A DNA stretch of 64,000 bases from Streptomyces sp. 35G-GA-8. GTDB lineage: Bacteria > Actinomycetota > Actinomycetes > Streptomycetales > Streptomycetaceae. Below, piece by piece: positions 52,355 to 61,737 of the stretch. The notes below the pieces were generated by a model that was given only the letters and a program-made list of their open reading frames with translations, searched no databases and had not been told where the DNA came from. Numbering within the stretch: the stretch's first letter is position 1; each line of letters opens with the position of its first letter. The DNA is taken from the NCBI RefSeq assembly GCF_023534745.1, contig NZ_JAMHJQ010000005.1, positions 478,263-542,262 on the forward strand, read 5' to 3'. A program made the translations under genes and the position numbers.

Positions 52355-53275
52355 ATGACAGACAACGCATCTGAGCCAGGCGGCGTCGCCGCACCACGAG
52401 CGCTGCCGGTACGGACCGTCGAAGTGACCGGGGTCCGGCGGATTTCGCCGCACCTGGCACGCGTCACTTTCGGCGGCCCCTCCCTCGGCGACTTCACGCT
52501 GGACGGGCCCGATCAGCAGGTGAAGCTGTATTTCCCCAGGCCGGGGCAGCGCGTCCCACGGCTGCCCGAGGCCGGTACGGACGGCGATGTGATGCGCTGG
52601 TACGGCGCGTTCCAGGCGATCCCCGAGGCGGAACGGCCCTGGACGCGCAGCTATACCGTCCGGTCGCACGATCCGCTGCGCGCCACGATCGACATCGATT
52701 TCGTGCTCCATGGCGAGGACGCGGGCGCGGGCGCCGGCCCCGCGACCTCGTGGGCACGGAGCGCCGCGCCGGGTGATGTGCTCGGTATGTTCGGACCGTC
52801 CGCGTACTTCGCCACACCCGTACCGCTGGGCACGACCGACTGGCTGCTGCTTGCGGGCGACGAGACGGCCCTGCCGGCGATCGGCACCCTGGTCGAGGCG
52901 CTGCCGGAAGGCGCCCGCGCCGTGGTCTATGTCGAGGTGGTGGACGCGGCGGAGGAGCAGCGCTTCGAGACGGCGGGCGAGGTGACGGTGCACTGGCTGC
53001 ACCGCGGCGGGGCGCCCGCCGGGCGCGGCGGCCCGCTGGTGGCGGCGGTGCGCGCCGCCGAGTTCCCCGCGGGCTCGGTCCTCGCCTGGCTGGCGGGCGA
53101 GGCGGGCGCGGTCCGCGCACTGCGGCGCCATCTCGTCGCGGAGCGCGGGCTCGACAAGCGGTCGGTCCACTTCTCCGGCTACTGGCGGCTCGACCTCACC
53201 CAGGACGACGCCCCGACGGCGGAGGATCTGGCGGAGGCGCGTGAACGCCTGTCGGACGCAGCCGACCTGACGTAG
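52355..53275 (+). CDS. Siderophore-interacting protein (FAD-dependent ferric reductase)
   Basis: A 306-aa cytosolic flavoprotein. The FAD-binding domain (about residues 18-140) contains the RSYTVR motif (WTRSYTVRSHDPLRA). The C-terminal SIP domain has LLLAGDETALPAIGTLVEAL and ends with HFSGYWRLDLTQDD, the family signature. It should release iron from ferric siderophores by reducing Fe3+ with NAD(P)H. It follows the signal-less FecB-like gene by 79 bp. Confidence 0.94.
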   Translation: MTDNASEPGGVAAPRALPVRTVEVTGVRRISPHLARVTFGGPSLGDFTLDGPDQQVKLYFPRPGQRVPRLPEAGTDGDVMRWYGAFQAIPEAERPWTRSYTVRSHDPLRATIDIDFVLHGEDAGAGAGPATSWARSAAPGDVLGMFGPSAYFATPVPLGTTDWLLLAGDETALPAIGTLVEALPEGARAVVYVEVVDAAEEQRFETAGEVTVHWLHRGGAPAGRGGPLVAAVRAAEFPAGSVLAWLAGEAGAVRALRRHLVAERGLDKRSVHFSGYWRLDLTQDDAPTAEDLAEARERLSDAADLT

Positions 53276-53277
53276 CG

Positions 53278-56200
53278 TCAAATCAGGGCGGCGGCCTCCT
53301 TCACCGGGAGGCCGGCGCCCTCGGCGTGGGCGCGGGCGTAGGTCTGTTCGTCGAGCCCCGCGCGCACCGCCTCCTCGGCCCTGCCGAGAATCTCCGTGTC
53401 CGGGACGGACGGGAGGGTCCCGAGACGGAACCCCTCCGGCCGGGCGATATGACGGGCGTACGCGCCGAGCAGTCGCGCCGCGTCCTCGGCGGCCCCCAGA
53501 CGGGCCTTGGCCCAGGCGGCGCAGGGAAACTGATGGACGATCAGATGGGGTGTGACGAGAAAGACCACGCTGTCCAGCCGCCGTACGGCCTGGGCGGTCC
53601 ACTCCCGCGCCCCCTCGAACTCGCCGTCCAGGCAGTCAAGCCAGCCCCGCATGCCCGCGACCACCCCGCCGAGGAACGGCTGTTCGGCGGAGGCGGGGGT
53701 GGAGGCGGCGCCATCCCTGGCGCCGTCCCCGGCACCGCCCCCGCCCCCGGCCTCGTCCGCCGCGCCGCCCTCCCGCGCCGCGCCCGTTTCCAGGGCCCGC
53801 AGCTGCGTACGCGCCTGATCCGTCCGGCCGGTGCGTCCGAAGCGCCGGGCGAGCAGCAGCCGGGCGGTGCTCTCGGCGTACCCGGCCGCCTCGGCGGCCT
53901 CCTCGACCGCCTCGATCAGCAGCCGCTCGGCGTCCCGCTCCGCGGCCGGATCCCCCGCCGACTCCAGGCGTACGGACGCCAGCCGGGCCTTGAACAGGGG
54001 CACTTGGGCGTACGCGCCGATCGGCGCACAGCTCTCCATGGCGCGGGCGAAGTCGGTGGCGGCTTCCTCGTACCGTCCCAGTTGCTCGTACAACTCGCCG
54101 CGCGCACCCAGGGATTGGGCGATCCCATGGAGATCCCCCGACCGCTCGAACCAGGCCAGGGCCTCGTCCGCGTCACGCGCCGCGCCGACCGGTCCGTCCG
54201 GACGCCCGCCCACCAGCTGCGCCCGTAGCGTCAGCGCCAGCCCGAGATCCCAGCCGCTCCCCAGCTCCCGGCAGGCCAGCACCTGTGCGTCCAGGGCCTC
54301 ACCGATCCCGGGGAAGTCCCCCACCATCAGCTTGGCGATGAACCACATGGTTCCCGGCTGACGGCAGATCTGCGGCAGTCCCGGGCGGTACGCCGCCACG
54401 ATCGCGCGCAGCCGGGTCGGCGTACCGGGCCAGGTCGGGTCCGAGGCATCCGCCTCGCCGCGGCTCGCCAGCACCAGCAGCCGCGCCCCGCGCCGCGCCT
54501 CCCACAGCGACTCCTCCGGCCAGGGCGGCGCGTGCGCGGTGCACGGCTCGGTCAGGGGTACGGCGGGGCGCACCGGAGCGCGGAAGGGATCGGGGCCGAG
54601 CGCGGCGGCGGCGCCGGACCAGGCGCTGGCCTCGGACCGGTGGTCGCGCAGCTGCCAGAACCAGCCCATCGAGAGCACCAGACAGAGCGCTTCCTGCTCC
54701 TCCTTGTGGTCGACGGCGGTGCGCAGCGCGGTCCGCAGATTGTCGTGCTCCCGCTCGAAGCGGGACAGGACCCGGGCCTGGCGCGGACCGCGCAGCTCCG
54801 GGTCGCCGGTACGGGCCAGCTCCCGGTAGACGGCCAGATGGCGGCGTTCGACGGCCGGGCGCTCCCCCGACGCGTCCAGCCGCTCGGCCGCGTACTCGCC
54901 GACGGTCTCCAGCAGCCGGTAGCGCATACCGTCCGCGCCCCCGGGTTCGGCGACGACCAGCGACTTGTCGACGAGGGAGGCGAGCAGCCCCAGCGTGTTC
55001 CCGTCCTCGGGCCTCTCCGCGCACACGGCCTCGGCCTCCGCCGGGGCGCAGCCGCCGGAGAAGACCGACAGACGGCGCAGTACGGCCCGTTCGCCCTCGG
55101 TGAGCAGTTCCCAGGACCAGTCGACGACGGCTCGCAGGGTCCGCTGTCTCGGCAGTACGGTCCGGGCCCCGCTGCCGGCGCCGAGCAGCCGGAAGCGGTC
55201 ATCGAGCCGGTCCGCGAGCTGCCGGGGCTCGAACGCGCGCAGCCGCGCGGCGGCCAGCTCGATGGCGAGCGGCAGCCCGTCGAGCCGGTGGCAGATCTCG
55301 GCGCACGCGACCGGATCGTCGGCGGTGCGGAATCCGGGCCTGGCGGCGGCGCCGCGTTCGGCGAGCAGCTGGAGCGCCATGTCCCGCGGCAGGGGTCCGA
55401 CGGTACGTACGGACTCGCCCGGCACGCCGAGCGGTTCGCGGCTGGTGGCCAGCACGCTCACTCCGGGGCAGCCGGTGAGCAGTGTCTCCGCCAGCCCGGC
55501 GGCGGTGTCGATCACATGCTCGCAGTTGTCGAGCACGATCAGCAGCCGGCGCTGGGCGCAGTATTCGGCGAGCCGGGTCAGCGGGTCGCGCGGCGCGGCG
55601 TCTCCGGACGCCGGGCCCTGGACCACGGTCTCGCGGGCGCCGAGCGCGGTGAGCACCGCCTCGGCGACGGCGGCGGGGTCACGTACGGGCGCCAGCTCGG
55701 CCAGCCAGGCGCCGTCCGGCCATGTCCCGGCGGCCGCGCGTGCGGCCTCCAGCGCGAGCCGGGTCTTTCCGGCGCCGCCGGGGCCGGTCAGTGTGATCAG
55801 CCGCGCGGCCGGCAGTTCGGCGGCGAGAGAGGCCAGCTCCGGCTCGCGGCCGACGAAGGAGGTGAGACGGGCTCGGACGTTGCCGGGGACGGCCGGGTCG
55901 GTGGGCGCGGACCGGGCGGCGGGGGCGGGTGGGGTGGCGGTGCGTGGCGGCGAGACCGCCGGGGCGGCGGGCGCGGGCTCGTCGTCGGCCAGCAGCGCGG
56001 CGTGCAGGGCGCGCAGCTCACGGCCGGGTCCTGTGCCCAGGCGCTCGGCGAGCCGGACGCGTATCTCCTCGTACGTGCGAAGGGCCTCGGCGGGTCTGCC
56101 GGCCGCGCGCAGGGCCCGGATGCGCAGCGCGTGGAGCGGCTCGTCGAGCGGCTGCCCGGCGGTGAGGGCGGCGAGAGAGGCCAGGGCCCGTTCCGGCCTG

Positions 56201-56718
56201 CCGTCCTCGACATCGGCCGCCAGCCGGGCGCGGCGGGCCTCGGCGTGCCGCTGTTCGGCGCGTACGGCCCGTGGGTCGGTGTCCCTGCCGGGGAGGTCCG
56301 CGAGCGCGGGCCCGTCCCAGAGCGCCAGGGCCTCGTCCAGCAGCGTGGCCGCCTGTCGGACATCGCCCGTGCCGAGGGCCGCCGTGCCCTCGGCGGCGAG
56401 CCGTTCGAAGCGGAAGAGGTCGATGTCGTCGCGGTGCGCGGTCAGCCGGTAGCCGCCGGGCGCCGAGGCCACGGCCGCGCTCCCGAGGGCCCGCCGTACC
56501 CGCCCCACCAGAGCCTGGAGCGCGGCGATCTCGTCGGCGGGCGCGTGCGCGTCCTCGCCCCAGATCTGGTCCGCCAGCTGTCCGGTGCCCACGGCCCGGC
56601 CCCCGGCGGCGGCGAGCGCGCAGACCAGCGCCCGCAGTCGCGCCCCGCTGAGCGGCGCCTCGGTCCCGTCCTGGCGAACGGCCCGGGTGGTGCCGAGCAC
56701 GCGATAGTCGTACGTCAC
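53278..56718 (-). CDS. AfsR/SARP-family regulator (BTAD, NB-ARC and TPR)
   Basis: A 1146-aa regulator. In order: OmpR-type winged HTH (about residues 10-90), bacterial transcriptional activation domain (97-242; FRFERLAAEGTAALGTGD, PLHALRIRALRAAGRPAEAL), a Pro/Ala linker, an NB-ARC/STAND ATPase (about 275-560: P-loop LTGPGGAGKTRLAL, Walker B LLIVLDNCEHV, LATSREPLG), then a winged helix and TPR-like repeats. Such proteins activate secondary metabolism or development, with ATP-dependent oligomerisation. There is no biosynthetic cluster in the window. Its stop codon is 2 bp from that of the convergent SIP gene. Confidence 0.93.
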   Translation of the reverse strand: MTYDYRVLGTTRAVRQDGTEAPLSGARLRALVCALAAAGGRAVGTGQLADQIWGEDAHAPADEIAALQALVGRVRRALGSAAVASAPGGYRLTAHRDDIDLFRFERLAAEGTAALGTGDVRQAATLLDEALALWDGPALADLPGRDTDPRAVRAEQRHAEARRARLAADVEDGRPERALASLAALTAGQPLDEPLHALRIRALRAAGRPAEALRTYEEIRVRLAERLGTGPGRELRALHAALLADDEPAPAAPAVSPPRTATPPAPAARSAPTDPAVPGNVRARLTSFVGREPELASLAAELPAARLITLTGPGGAGKTRLALEAARAAAGTWPDGAWLAELAPVRDPAAVAEAVLTALGARETVVQGPASGDAAPRDPLTRLAEYCAQRRLLIVLDNCEHVIDTAAGLAETLLTGCPGVSVLATSREPLGVPGESVRTVGPLPRDMALQLLAERGAAARPGFRTADDPVACAEICHRLDGLPLAIELAAARLRAFEPRQLADRLDDRFRLLGAGSGARTVLPRQRTLRAVVDWSWELLTEGERAVLRRLSVFSGGCAPAEAEAVCAERPEDGNTLGLLASLVDKSLVVAEPGGADGMRYRLLETVGEYAAERLDASGERPAVERRHLAVYRELARTGDPELRGPRQARVLSRFEREHDNLRTALRTAVDHKEEQEALCLVLSMGWFWQLRDHRSEASAWSGAAAALGPDPFRAPVRPAVPLTEPCTAHAPPWPEESLWEARRGARLLVLASRGEADASDPTWPGTPTRLRAIVAAYRPGLPQICRQPGTMWFIAKLMVGDFPGIGEALDAQVLACRELGSGWDLGLALTLRAQLVGGRPDGPVGAARDADEALAWFERSGDLHGIAQSLGARGELYEQLGRYEEAATDFARAMESCAPIGAYAQVPLFKARLASVRLESAGDPAAERDAERLLIEAVEEAAEAAGYAESTARLLLARRFGRTGRTDQARTQLRALETGAAREGGAADEAGGGGGAGDGARDGAASTPASAEQPFLGGVVAGMRGWLDCLDGEFEGAREWTAQAVRRLDSVVFLVTPHLIVHQFPCAAWAKARLGAAEDAARLLGAYARHIARPEGFRLGTLPSVPDTEILGRAEEAVRAGLDEQTYARAHAEGAGLPVKEAAALI

Positions 56719-56752
56719 GGGACCATTGTCCTCGCCGCGGCGCTCCAGGCCG

Positions 56753-56805
56753 GGTCGGCGCCCCCGGACCCCGGTCGGCCGCCCCCGGACCCCGGTCGGC
56801 CGCCC
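56753..56805. repeat. Tandem 21-bp repeat, about 2.5 copies
   Basis: The unit GGTCGGCCGCCCCCGGACCC (plus C) begins at 56753, 56773 and 56794; the first copy lacks one base and the last is cut short. It fills the space between the SpoIIE phosphatase stop and the AfsR-like start, and may hold the latter's promoter. Confidence 0.8.
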
Positions 56806-58872
56806 TCAGCCCCGTCCACCGTCCGGCCGGAACTCGCACCAGACCGCCTTGCCGTCCCCGCGCGGCTCGACCCCCCAGCGCGCGGCCACCGCGTCCACCA
56901 GCAACAGCCCCCTTCCCGAAGTGGCCGCCTCGCCGGGCTGCCGGCGGCGGGGCCAGACACTGGAGCGGTCCTTGACCCACAGACGTACGCGGCGCACCGG
57001 CTCCGGCAGCACCTCCAGAGTGAGTACCGCGCCGCCCTCGGTGTGGAGCAGCACATTCACCAGCAGCTCTCCGGCGGCGAGCTCCACATCGTCGACCAGC
57101 TCGGCCAGCCCCCAGTCCGCCAGCGCCTGGCGCAGCACGGAACGGCTCTCGACCAGGCCCTCCGGGTCCGCCTGGTGGACGTACAGATGGATACGGGGCG
57201 CCTGGTCGGTGCCGGGATCGGGGCGGCGGCGCAGCACGAGCAGCGCGATGTCGTCGCCCGTACCCCAGCGCTCCCACAGCCGCTCCGAGAGATGGTCGGC
57301 CAGCTCGCTCGCCCGCCCGGGGCCGGTCCGCACCATCTCGGCGAGCGCGTCCATCCCGGTCGAGATGTCACTGCCGGGCTCCTCGACCAGCCCGTCGGTG
57401 CACAGCACCAGGGTCTCGCCGGGTACGAGATCGAGCCGGGTCTCCGGGTAATCCTCCTGTCCGAAGGCCGTGGCGACCCCCAGCGGCAGTCCACCGCGCA
57501 GGTGGGGCCAGCCGATTCTGCCGTCGGTGTGCCGGACCAGCGGGCCGAGATGACCGGCCCGTACGGCGCATATCCCGCCGGAGGCCAGGTCCAGCTGGGC
57601 GTATACGCAGGTCGCGAAGCGCTCCGTGTCGAGTTCGGCGAGAAAGCGCGAGGCGCGCGCCAGGACGGTCGCGGGCGTGTGGCCCTCGCCCGCGAAGGCG
57701 CGCAGGGCGATACGGAGCTGGCCCATGACGGCGGCGGCGTGTGTGTCGTGCCCCTGGACATCGCCGATGACGACGCCGACCCGGCTCCGGGGCAGGGTGA
57801 TGACGTCGTACCAGTCGCCTCCCACCTCTCTGCCGCTCCAGGCCGCGTGGTAGCGGACCGCGATCTCGGCGCCGGGGAATTCCGGGATGTCCCTGGGCAG
57901 CATGGACGCCTGGAGGCCGGTCGCGAACTCGCGCTCCTGGTCGAGGAGGATGGCGCGCTGGAGCGACTGGGCCACGACGCCCGCGAGGCCCATCAGCATG
58001 GTGCGGTCCTCGGACGAGAAGTGCGTACGCCGCCGGTAGAAGAGCGCCAGACAGCCGATCGAGCGGGACTGGGCGACCAGCGGCAGGAAGGCCGCGGCGT
58101 TGGCCCCGAGCCCCCGGACGTAGGGCCGCAGCCGGGGGAAGCGGTCGACCACCAGGTCACGCAGTGAGCTGACGAACCGCGGCCGCTGGTTCAGTACGGC
58201 CTCGGCGAGCGGCAGGGAGCCGTCGAGGCGATGGAGGCGCAGATCGTCCAGCACCTCGATGGACTCGCCGGCCAGCGCGATGAGCTTCAGGGCGCCGCCT
58301 TCCACCAGCCCGAGCGCGAGTCCGTCGGCGCCGAAGTGCTCAAGGCCGCCCGCGCCGGTCAGCGCGGCGGCGACATCGTCCACCGTGATCGCCCGGGAGA
58401 GGGCGTCCGCGGCGCTGTGGACCATGCCGGTCATGCCTGTACGGCCCGTTTCCGCCGGGTCGACCACGGTGAATTCGGAGAGGTCCGCCGTCGCGTTCCG
58501 CACGATGCCGACGATGCGGTAGGGGCGGCCCCGCTCGTCGCGCAGGATGCGGCCCCGCGTATGGGTCCACTGCCGCGTCCCGGTGCGGCGCGTCAGCTGG
58601 AAGTACGAGCCGTACGAGGTCCGGCCGCTCCGGATCGCCGTGTCCACCACGGCTTGCAGGCGCAGGCCCTCCTCGTGGGGAACGCGTGAGACCAGGGTCT
58701 CGGCCACACCGTCGTACTCGTCGGGGCGCAGATCGAACACAGCGAGGCCCGCCGCATCCAGCTCGAAGGCCCCGCTTTCGAGGTCCCAGTCGAAGCTGCC
58801 CATGCGGTTCAGTGCGAGTACCTCGTCCGCACCGATCACCGGCCGGTCCCGGTCCCGATCGCGTCCTGCCAT
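56806..58872 (-). CDS. PP2C (SpoIIE) phosphatase with PAS, GAF and ATP-binding kinase-like domains
   Basis: A 688-aa multidomain regulator. PAS (about residues 15-125: MGSFDWDLESGAFELDAAGL), GAF (about 150-310), SpoIIE-type PP2C (about 325-535: SGREVGGDWYDVITLPRSRV, VIGDVQGHDTHAAAVMGQL, GETLVLCTDGLVEEP) and a C-terminal HATPase_c like anti-sigma kinases (about 560-685: AAGELLVNVLLHTEGGAV, RGLLLVDAVAARWGV). It probably integrates signals to dephosphorylate an anti-anti-sigma factor and phosphorylate another. ATG 58872 is used; the frame upstream runs through direct repeats and is not protein-like. Confidence 0.93.
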   Translation of the reverse strand: MAGRDRDRDRPVIGADEVLALNRMGSFDWDLESGAFELDAAGLAVFDLRPDEYDGVAETLVSRVPHEEGLRLQAVVDTAIRSGRTSYGSYFQLTRRTGTRQWTHTRGRILRDERGRPYRIVGIVRNATADLSEFTVVDPAETGRTGMTGMVHSAADALSRAITVDDVAAALTGAGGLEHFGADGLALGLVEGGALKLIALAGESIEVLDDLRLHRLDGSLPLAEAVLNQRPRFVSSLRDLVVDRFPRLRPYVRGLGANAAAFLPLVAQSRSIGCLALFYRRRTHFSSEDRTMLMGLAGVVAQSLQRAILLDQEREFATGLQASMLPRDIPEFPGAEIAVRYHAAWSGREVGGDWYDVITLPRSRVGVVIGDVQGHDTHAAAVMGQLRIALRAFAGEGHTPATVLARASRFLAELDTERFATCVYAQLDLASGGICAVRAGHLGPLVRHTDGRIGWPHLRGGLPLGVATAFGQEDYPETRLDLVPGETLVLCTDGLVEEPGSDISTGMDALAEMVRTGPGRASELADHLSERLWERWGTGDDIALLVLRRRPDPGTDQAPRIHLYVHQADPEGLVESRSVLRQALADWGLAELVDDVELAAGELLVNVLLHTEGGAVLTLEVLPEPVRRVRLWVKDRSSVWPRRRQPGEAATSGRGLLLVDAVAARWGVEPRGDGKAVWCEFRPDGGRG

Positions 58873-59209
58873 GCGCCCGCTCCGGAGGTGGGCTGAGAGC
58901 CCGGTCAGCGGCCGGGCTCCTTGTTTCGTGGCGCCGTTTCGTGGCGGTTTCGTGGCACCGTTTCGTGGCGCTCGAACGCATGTAGCATAACTTTCCCGAA
59001 AAAATGTCGCATTGTTAACCAGCTCGGTCGCACCGCCGACCAGCTCAAGAGAGTCGCCCGGCCTCTCCCGCGACCGGGCCCCCGTCCAGGATCGCCGGGG
59101 TCGCCGCGCCGCGCACCTGGACAGCGCGACGACCGCGTGCTGTGATGCCAACTCCCGCTGTTTTCAACGTTGTACTGCTCGGCACTGACATGGATGGGAG
59201 TCCCTGATC
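58873..59209. promoter_or_regulatory. Divergent regulatory region with four GTTTCGTGGC repeats
   Basis: Between the SpoIIE phosphatase and GH127 genes. GTTTCGTGGC occurs four times, at 58923-58932, 58936-58945, 58947-58956 and 58960-58969 (phasing 13, 11 and 13 bp), 50-100 bp upstream of the phosphatase start. An AT-rich stretch at 58980-59016 is the probable promoter of the leftward gene. No ORF of its own is convincing. Confidence 0.65.
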
Positions 59210-61645
59210 ATGCTCGACCGACGACGTTTTCTGCACACTGGCGCCCTCGCTCTCGGTGGTGGGGGCCTCCTCGGCCCCTTCGCGCCCTCCGCCTTCGGCG
59301 TGGCTCCGGCGCCCGGCGGCTGGTACGCGCCGAACGCCGCGCCGCTCGCCCCCACCGCCTTCCAGAAGCTCCCCCTCGGCAGTGTCACGGCCCGGGGCTG
59401 GCTCTCGGGGCAGCTGAGCCTGCTTCTCGACGGGCTGTTCGGCCGTTACGCCGAGATCTCGCACTTCCTGCGGTTCGACGAGTCCGGCTGGGTCCACCCG
59501 GAGAAGGACGGCTGGGAGGAAGTCACCTACTGGCTGCGCGGATACGTCAGCCTCGCCGCGCTCACCGGCGACCGGGACGCCCTCGCCACGAGCCGTCGCT
59601 GGATCGACGCGATCCTCGCCACTCAGCGGCCGGACGGTTTCTTCGGCCCCACCCGGCTGCGTACGGCGCTCAACGGAGGCCCCGACTTCTGGCCCTATCT
59701 GCCGCTGCTCCAGGCGCTGCGCTCGCACGAGGAGTTCACCGGCGACGAGCGGATCACGCCTTTCATCGTGCGTTTCCTCCGCTATATGAACGCGCAGGGT
59801 CCCGGGGCGTTCGACTCCAGCTGGGTCTCGAAACGCTGGGGCGACGGGCTCGACATCGCCATGTGGATCTACAACCGCACCCGCGAGCCCTTCCTGCTCG
59901 ATCTGGTCGACACGATGCATACGCGGGGCGCGAACTGGGTCGACCGCTTCCCCGATCTGCACAATGTCAATATCGCGCAGGGTTTCCGTGAGCCGGCGCA
60001 GTACGCCCTGCGCTCGGGGTCCGCCGAGCTCACTCGCGCCACCTACCGCAACTACGCCTCCGTCATGGGCTCTTACGGCCAGTTCCCCGGCGGCGGATTC
60101 GCGGGGGACGAGAACGCCAGGCCCGGCTTCGGAGACCCCAGGCAGGGCTTCGAGACCTGCGGAATCGTGGAGTTCATGGCCAGCCATGAACTGCTCACCC
60201 GGATCACCGGCGACCCGGTGTGGGCCGACCGCTGCGAAGAGCTCGCGTTCAACATGCTCCCGGCCGCCACGGACCCCTGGGGCCGGGGCGTGCACTACAT
60301 CACCTCCGCGAACAGCGTCGATCTCGACAACTCCCGTAAGACACAGGGTCAGTTCCAGAACGGCTTCGCGATGCAGTCGTATCAGCCCGGCGTCGACCAG
60401 TACCGCTGCTGTCCCCACAACTACGGTATGGGCTGGCCCTACTTCACCGAGGAGCTGTGGCTCGCGACCCCCGACCGAGGGCTGGCCGCCGCGATGTACG
60501 CGGCGAGCCGCGTCCGCGCGAAGGTCGCCGACGGTACGGAGATCACCGTCACCGAGGACACGGACTATCCCTTCAAGGAGACCGTCACTCTCACCGTCGC
60601 CACCCCGCGCCCTCTCCGCTTCCCGCTCCATCTGCGGATACCCGGCTGGTGCGAACAACCCCAACTCACCGTCGCAGGACGGCGGACGGCCGCCCCGTCG
60701 GGCCCGGCCTTCGTCAAGGTCGACCGTACGTGGCGGGACGGTGACCAGGTGACCCTGCGGCTGCCGCAGCGCACCACCGTGCGGCGCTGGGACGGCAACC
60801 ACGGCGCCGTCAGCGTCGACCACGGCCCGCTGACCTATTCCCTGCGGATCGGCGAACGGTACGAGCGCTACGCGGGGACGGACGACTTCCCCGAACTCGC
60901 CGTGCACGCGAGCGGAGCGTGGAACTACGGTCTGGCCACCGACCGGCCCGAGGATCCACCGACGGATCTGCGGTTCTCCGCCGACAGCGGTCCGCTGTCC
61001 GGCGACCCCTTCACCCAGGAGGGCACACCGGTCCGGATCACCGCCCCCGCCCGGCGCATCACCGAGTGGGTCGCGGACGACCAGCGGGTCGTCGCTCCCC
61101 TTCAGGACAGCCCGGCCCGCAGCGCCTCGGCGGTGGAGCGGGTCACGCTGATCCCGATGGGCGCGGCCAGGCTGCGTGTCACCGCCTTCCCCACCGCGCA
61201 CCCCGACGGGCGCCCCTGGACACCGGAACCCGCCTTCCACCGTGTCCAGAACAAGCACAGCGGGAAGGTGCTGGCGGTGGACAGGATGTCGCTGGCCGAC
61301 AGCGCCCGGGTGGTGCAGTTCGACAACTCCGGTACGGCGGACCACGCCTGGCAGCTGATCGACGCGGGCGGCGGCTGGTTCCTGATCCGGAACGGGAACA
61401 GCGGCAAGGTGCTCGGCGTCGACGGCATGTCCACCGCCGACAGCGCGCCGGTGGTGCAGTTCGCCGACAACGGCACCGACGACCATCTCTGGCAGCTGCT
61501 GGACAGCGGCGACGGCTGGTACCGCATCCGCAACAAGCACAGCGGGAAGGTGCTGGGCGTCGACGGCATGTCGACCGCCAACAGCGCCCAGGTGGTGCAG
61601 TTCGCCGACAACGGCACGGACGACCATCTGTGGAGGCTGCTCTGA
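59210..61645 (+). CDS. GH127 beta-L-arabinofuranosidase-like enzyme with ricin-type lectin domain
   Basis: An 811-aa exported enzyme. Tat-type signal (LDRRRFLHTGALALGGGGLL), then an (alpha/alpha)6 GH127/DUF1680 domain. Its zinc-cysteine centre is complete: Glu and Cys in GFETCGIVEFM (about 315 and 317) and the Cys pair in YRCCPHNYGMGW (about 399-400), one of which is the nucleophile in the family. Beta domains follow to about residue 670. The last 135 residues contain three ricin-like repeats (NKHSGKVLAVDRMS, VLGVDGMSTADSAPVV). It should release L-arabinofuranose from plant arabinans, arabinogalactan proteins or extensins. Confidence 0.92.
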   Translation: MLDRRRFLHTGALALGGGGLLGPFAPSAFGVAPAPGGWYAPNAAPLAPTAFQKLPLGSVTARGWLSGQLSLLLDGLFGRYAEISHFLRFDESGWVHPEKDGWEEVTYWLRGYVSLAALTGDRDALATSRRWIDAILATQRPDGFFGPTRLRTALNGGPDFWPYLPLLQALRSHEEFTGDERITPFIVRFLRYMNAQGPGAFDSSWVSKRWGDGLDIAMWIYNRTREPFLLDLVDTMHTRGANWVDRFPDLHNVNIAQGFREPAQYALRSGSAELTRATYRNYASVMGSYGQFPGGGFAGDENARPGFGDPRQGFETCGIVEFMASHELLTRITGDPVWADRCEELAFNMLPAATDPWGRGVHYITSANSVDLDNSRKTQGQFQNGFAMQSYQPGVDQYRCCPHNYGMGWPYFTEELWLATPDRGLAAAMYAASRVRAKVADGTEITVTEDTDYPFKETVTLTVATPRPLRFPLHLRIPGWCEQPQLTVAGRRTAAPSGPAFVKVDRTWRDGDQVTLRLPQRTTVRRWDGNHGAVSVDHGPLTYSLRIGERYERYAGTDDFPELAVHASGAWNYGLATDRPEDPPTDLRFSADSGPLSGDPFTQEGTPVRITAPARRITEWVADDQRVVAPLQDSPARSASAVERVTLIPMGAARLRVTAFPTAHPDGRPWTPEPAFHRVQNKHSGKVLAVDRMSLADSARVVQFDNSGTADHAWQLIDAGGGWFLIRNGNSGKVLGVDGMSTADSAPVVQFADNGTDDHLWQLLDSGDGWYRIRNKHSGKVLGVDGMSTANSAQVVQFADNGTDDHLWRLL

Positions 61646-61697
61646 CAGCGGCCCCGGCGGGCGGCTCCCGCGCGTGCCGGCAGCGCGTCCCGTCCGC

Positions 61698-61730
61698 GTG
61701 ATAGCAACGCTACGCTCCGATTGATAGCAT
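61698..61730 (+). promoter_or_regulatory. Operator-like repeats before the TetR gene
   Basis: TGATAGCA occurs at 61699-61706 and again at 61722-61729, and the first copy overlaps the inverted repeat TAGC-AAC-GCTA (61702-61712). The second copy is 9 bp before the start codon and looks like a -10 region. The arrangement fits autoregulation by the TetR protein. Confidence 0.5.
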
Positions 61731-61737
61731 CCCTTTC

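Noticed and set aside
53278-58872. A secondary-metabolite cluster around the AfsR/SARP-like regulator
   Set aside because: No polyketide, peptide, terpene or tailoring enzymes are nearby. The neighbours are iron, signalling and carbohydrate genes, so the regulator is probably pleiotropic or acts elsewhere.
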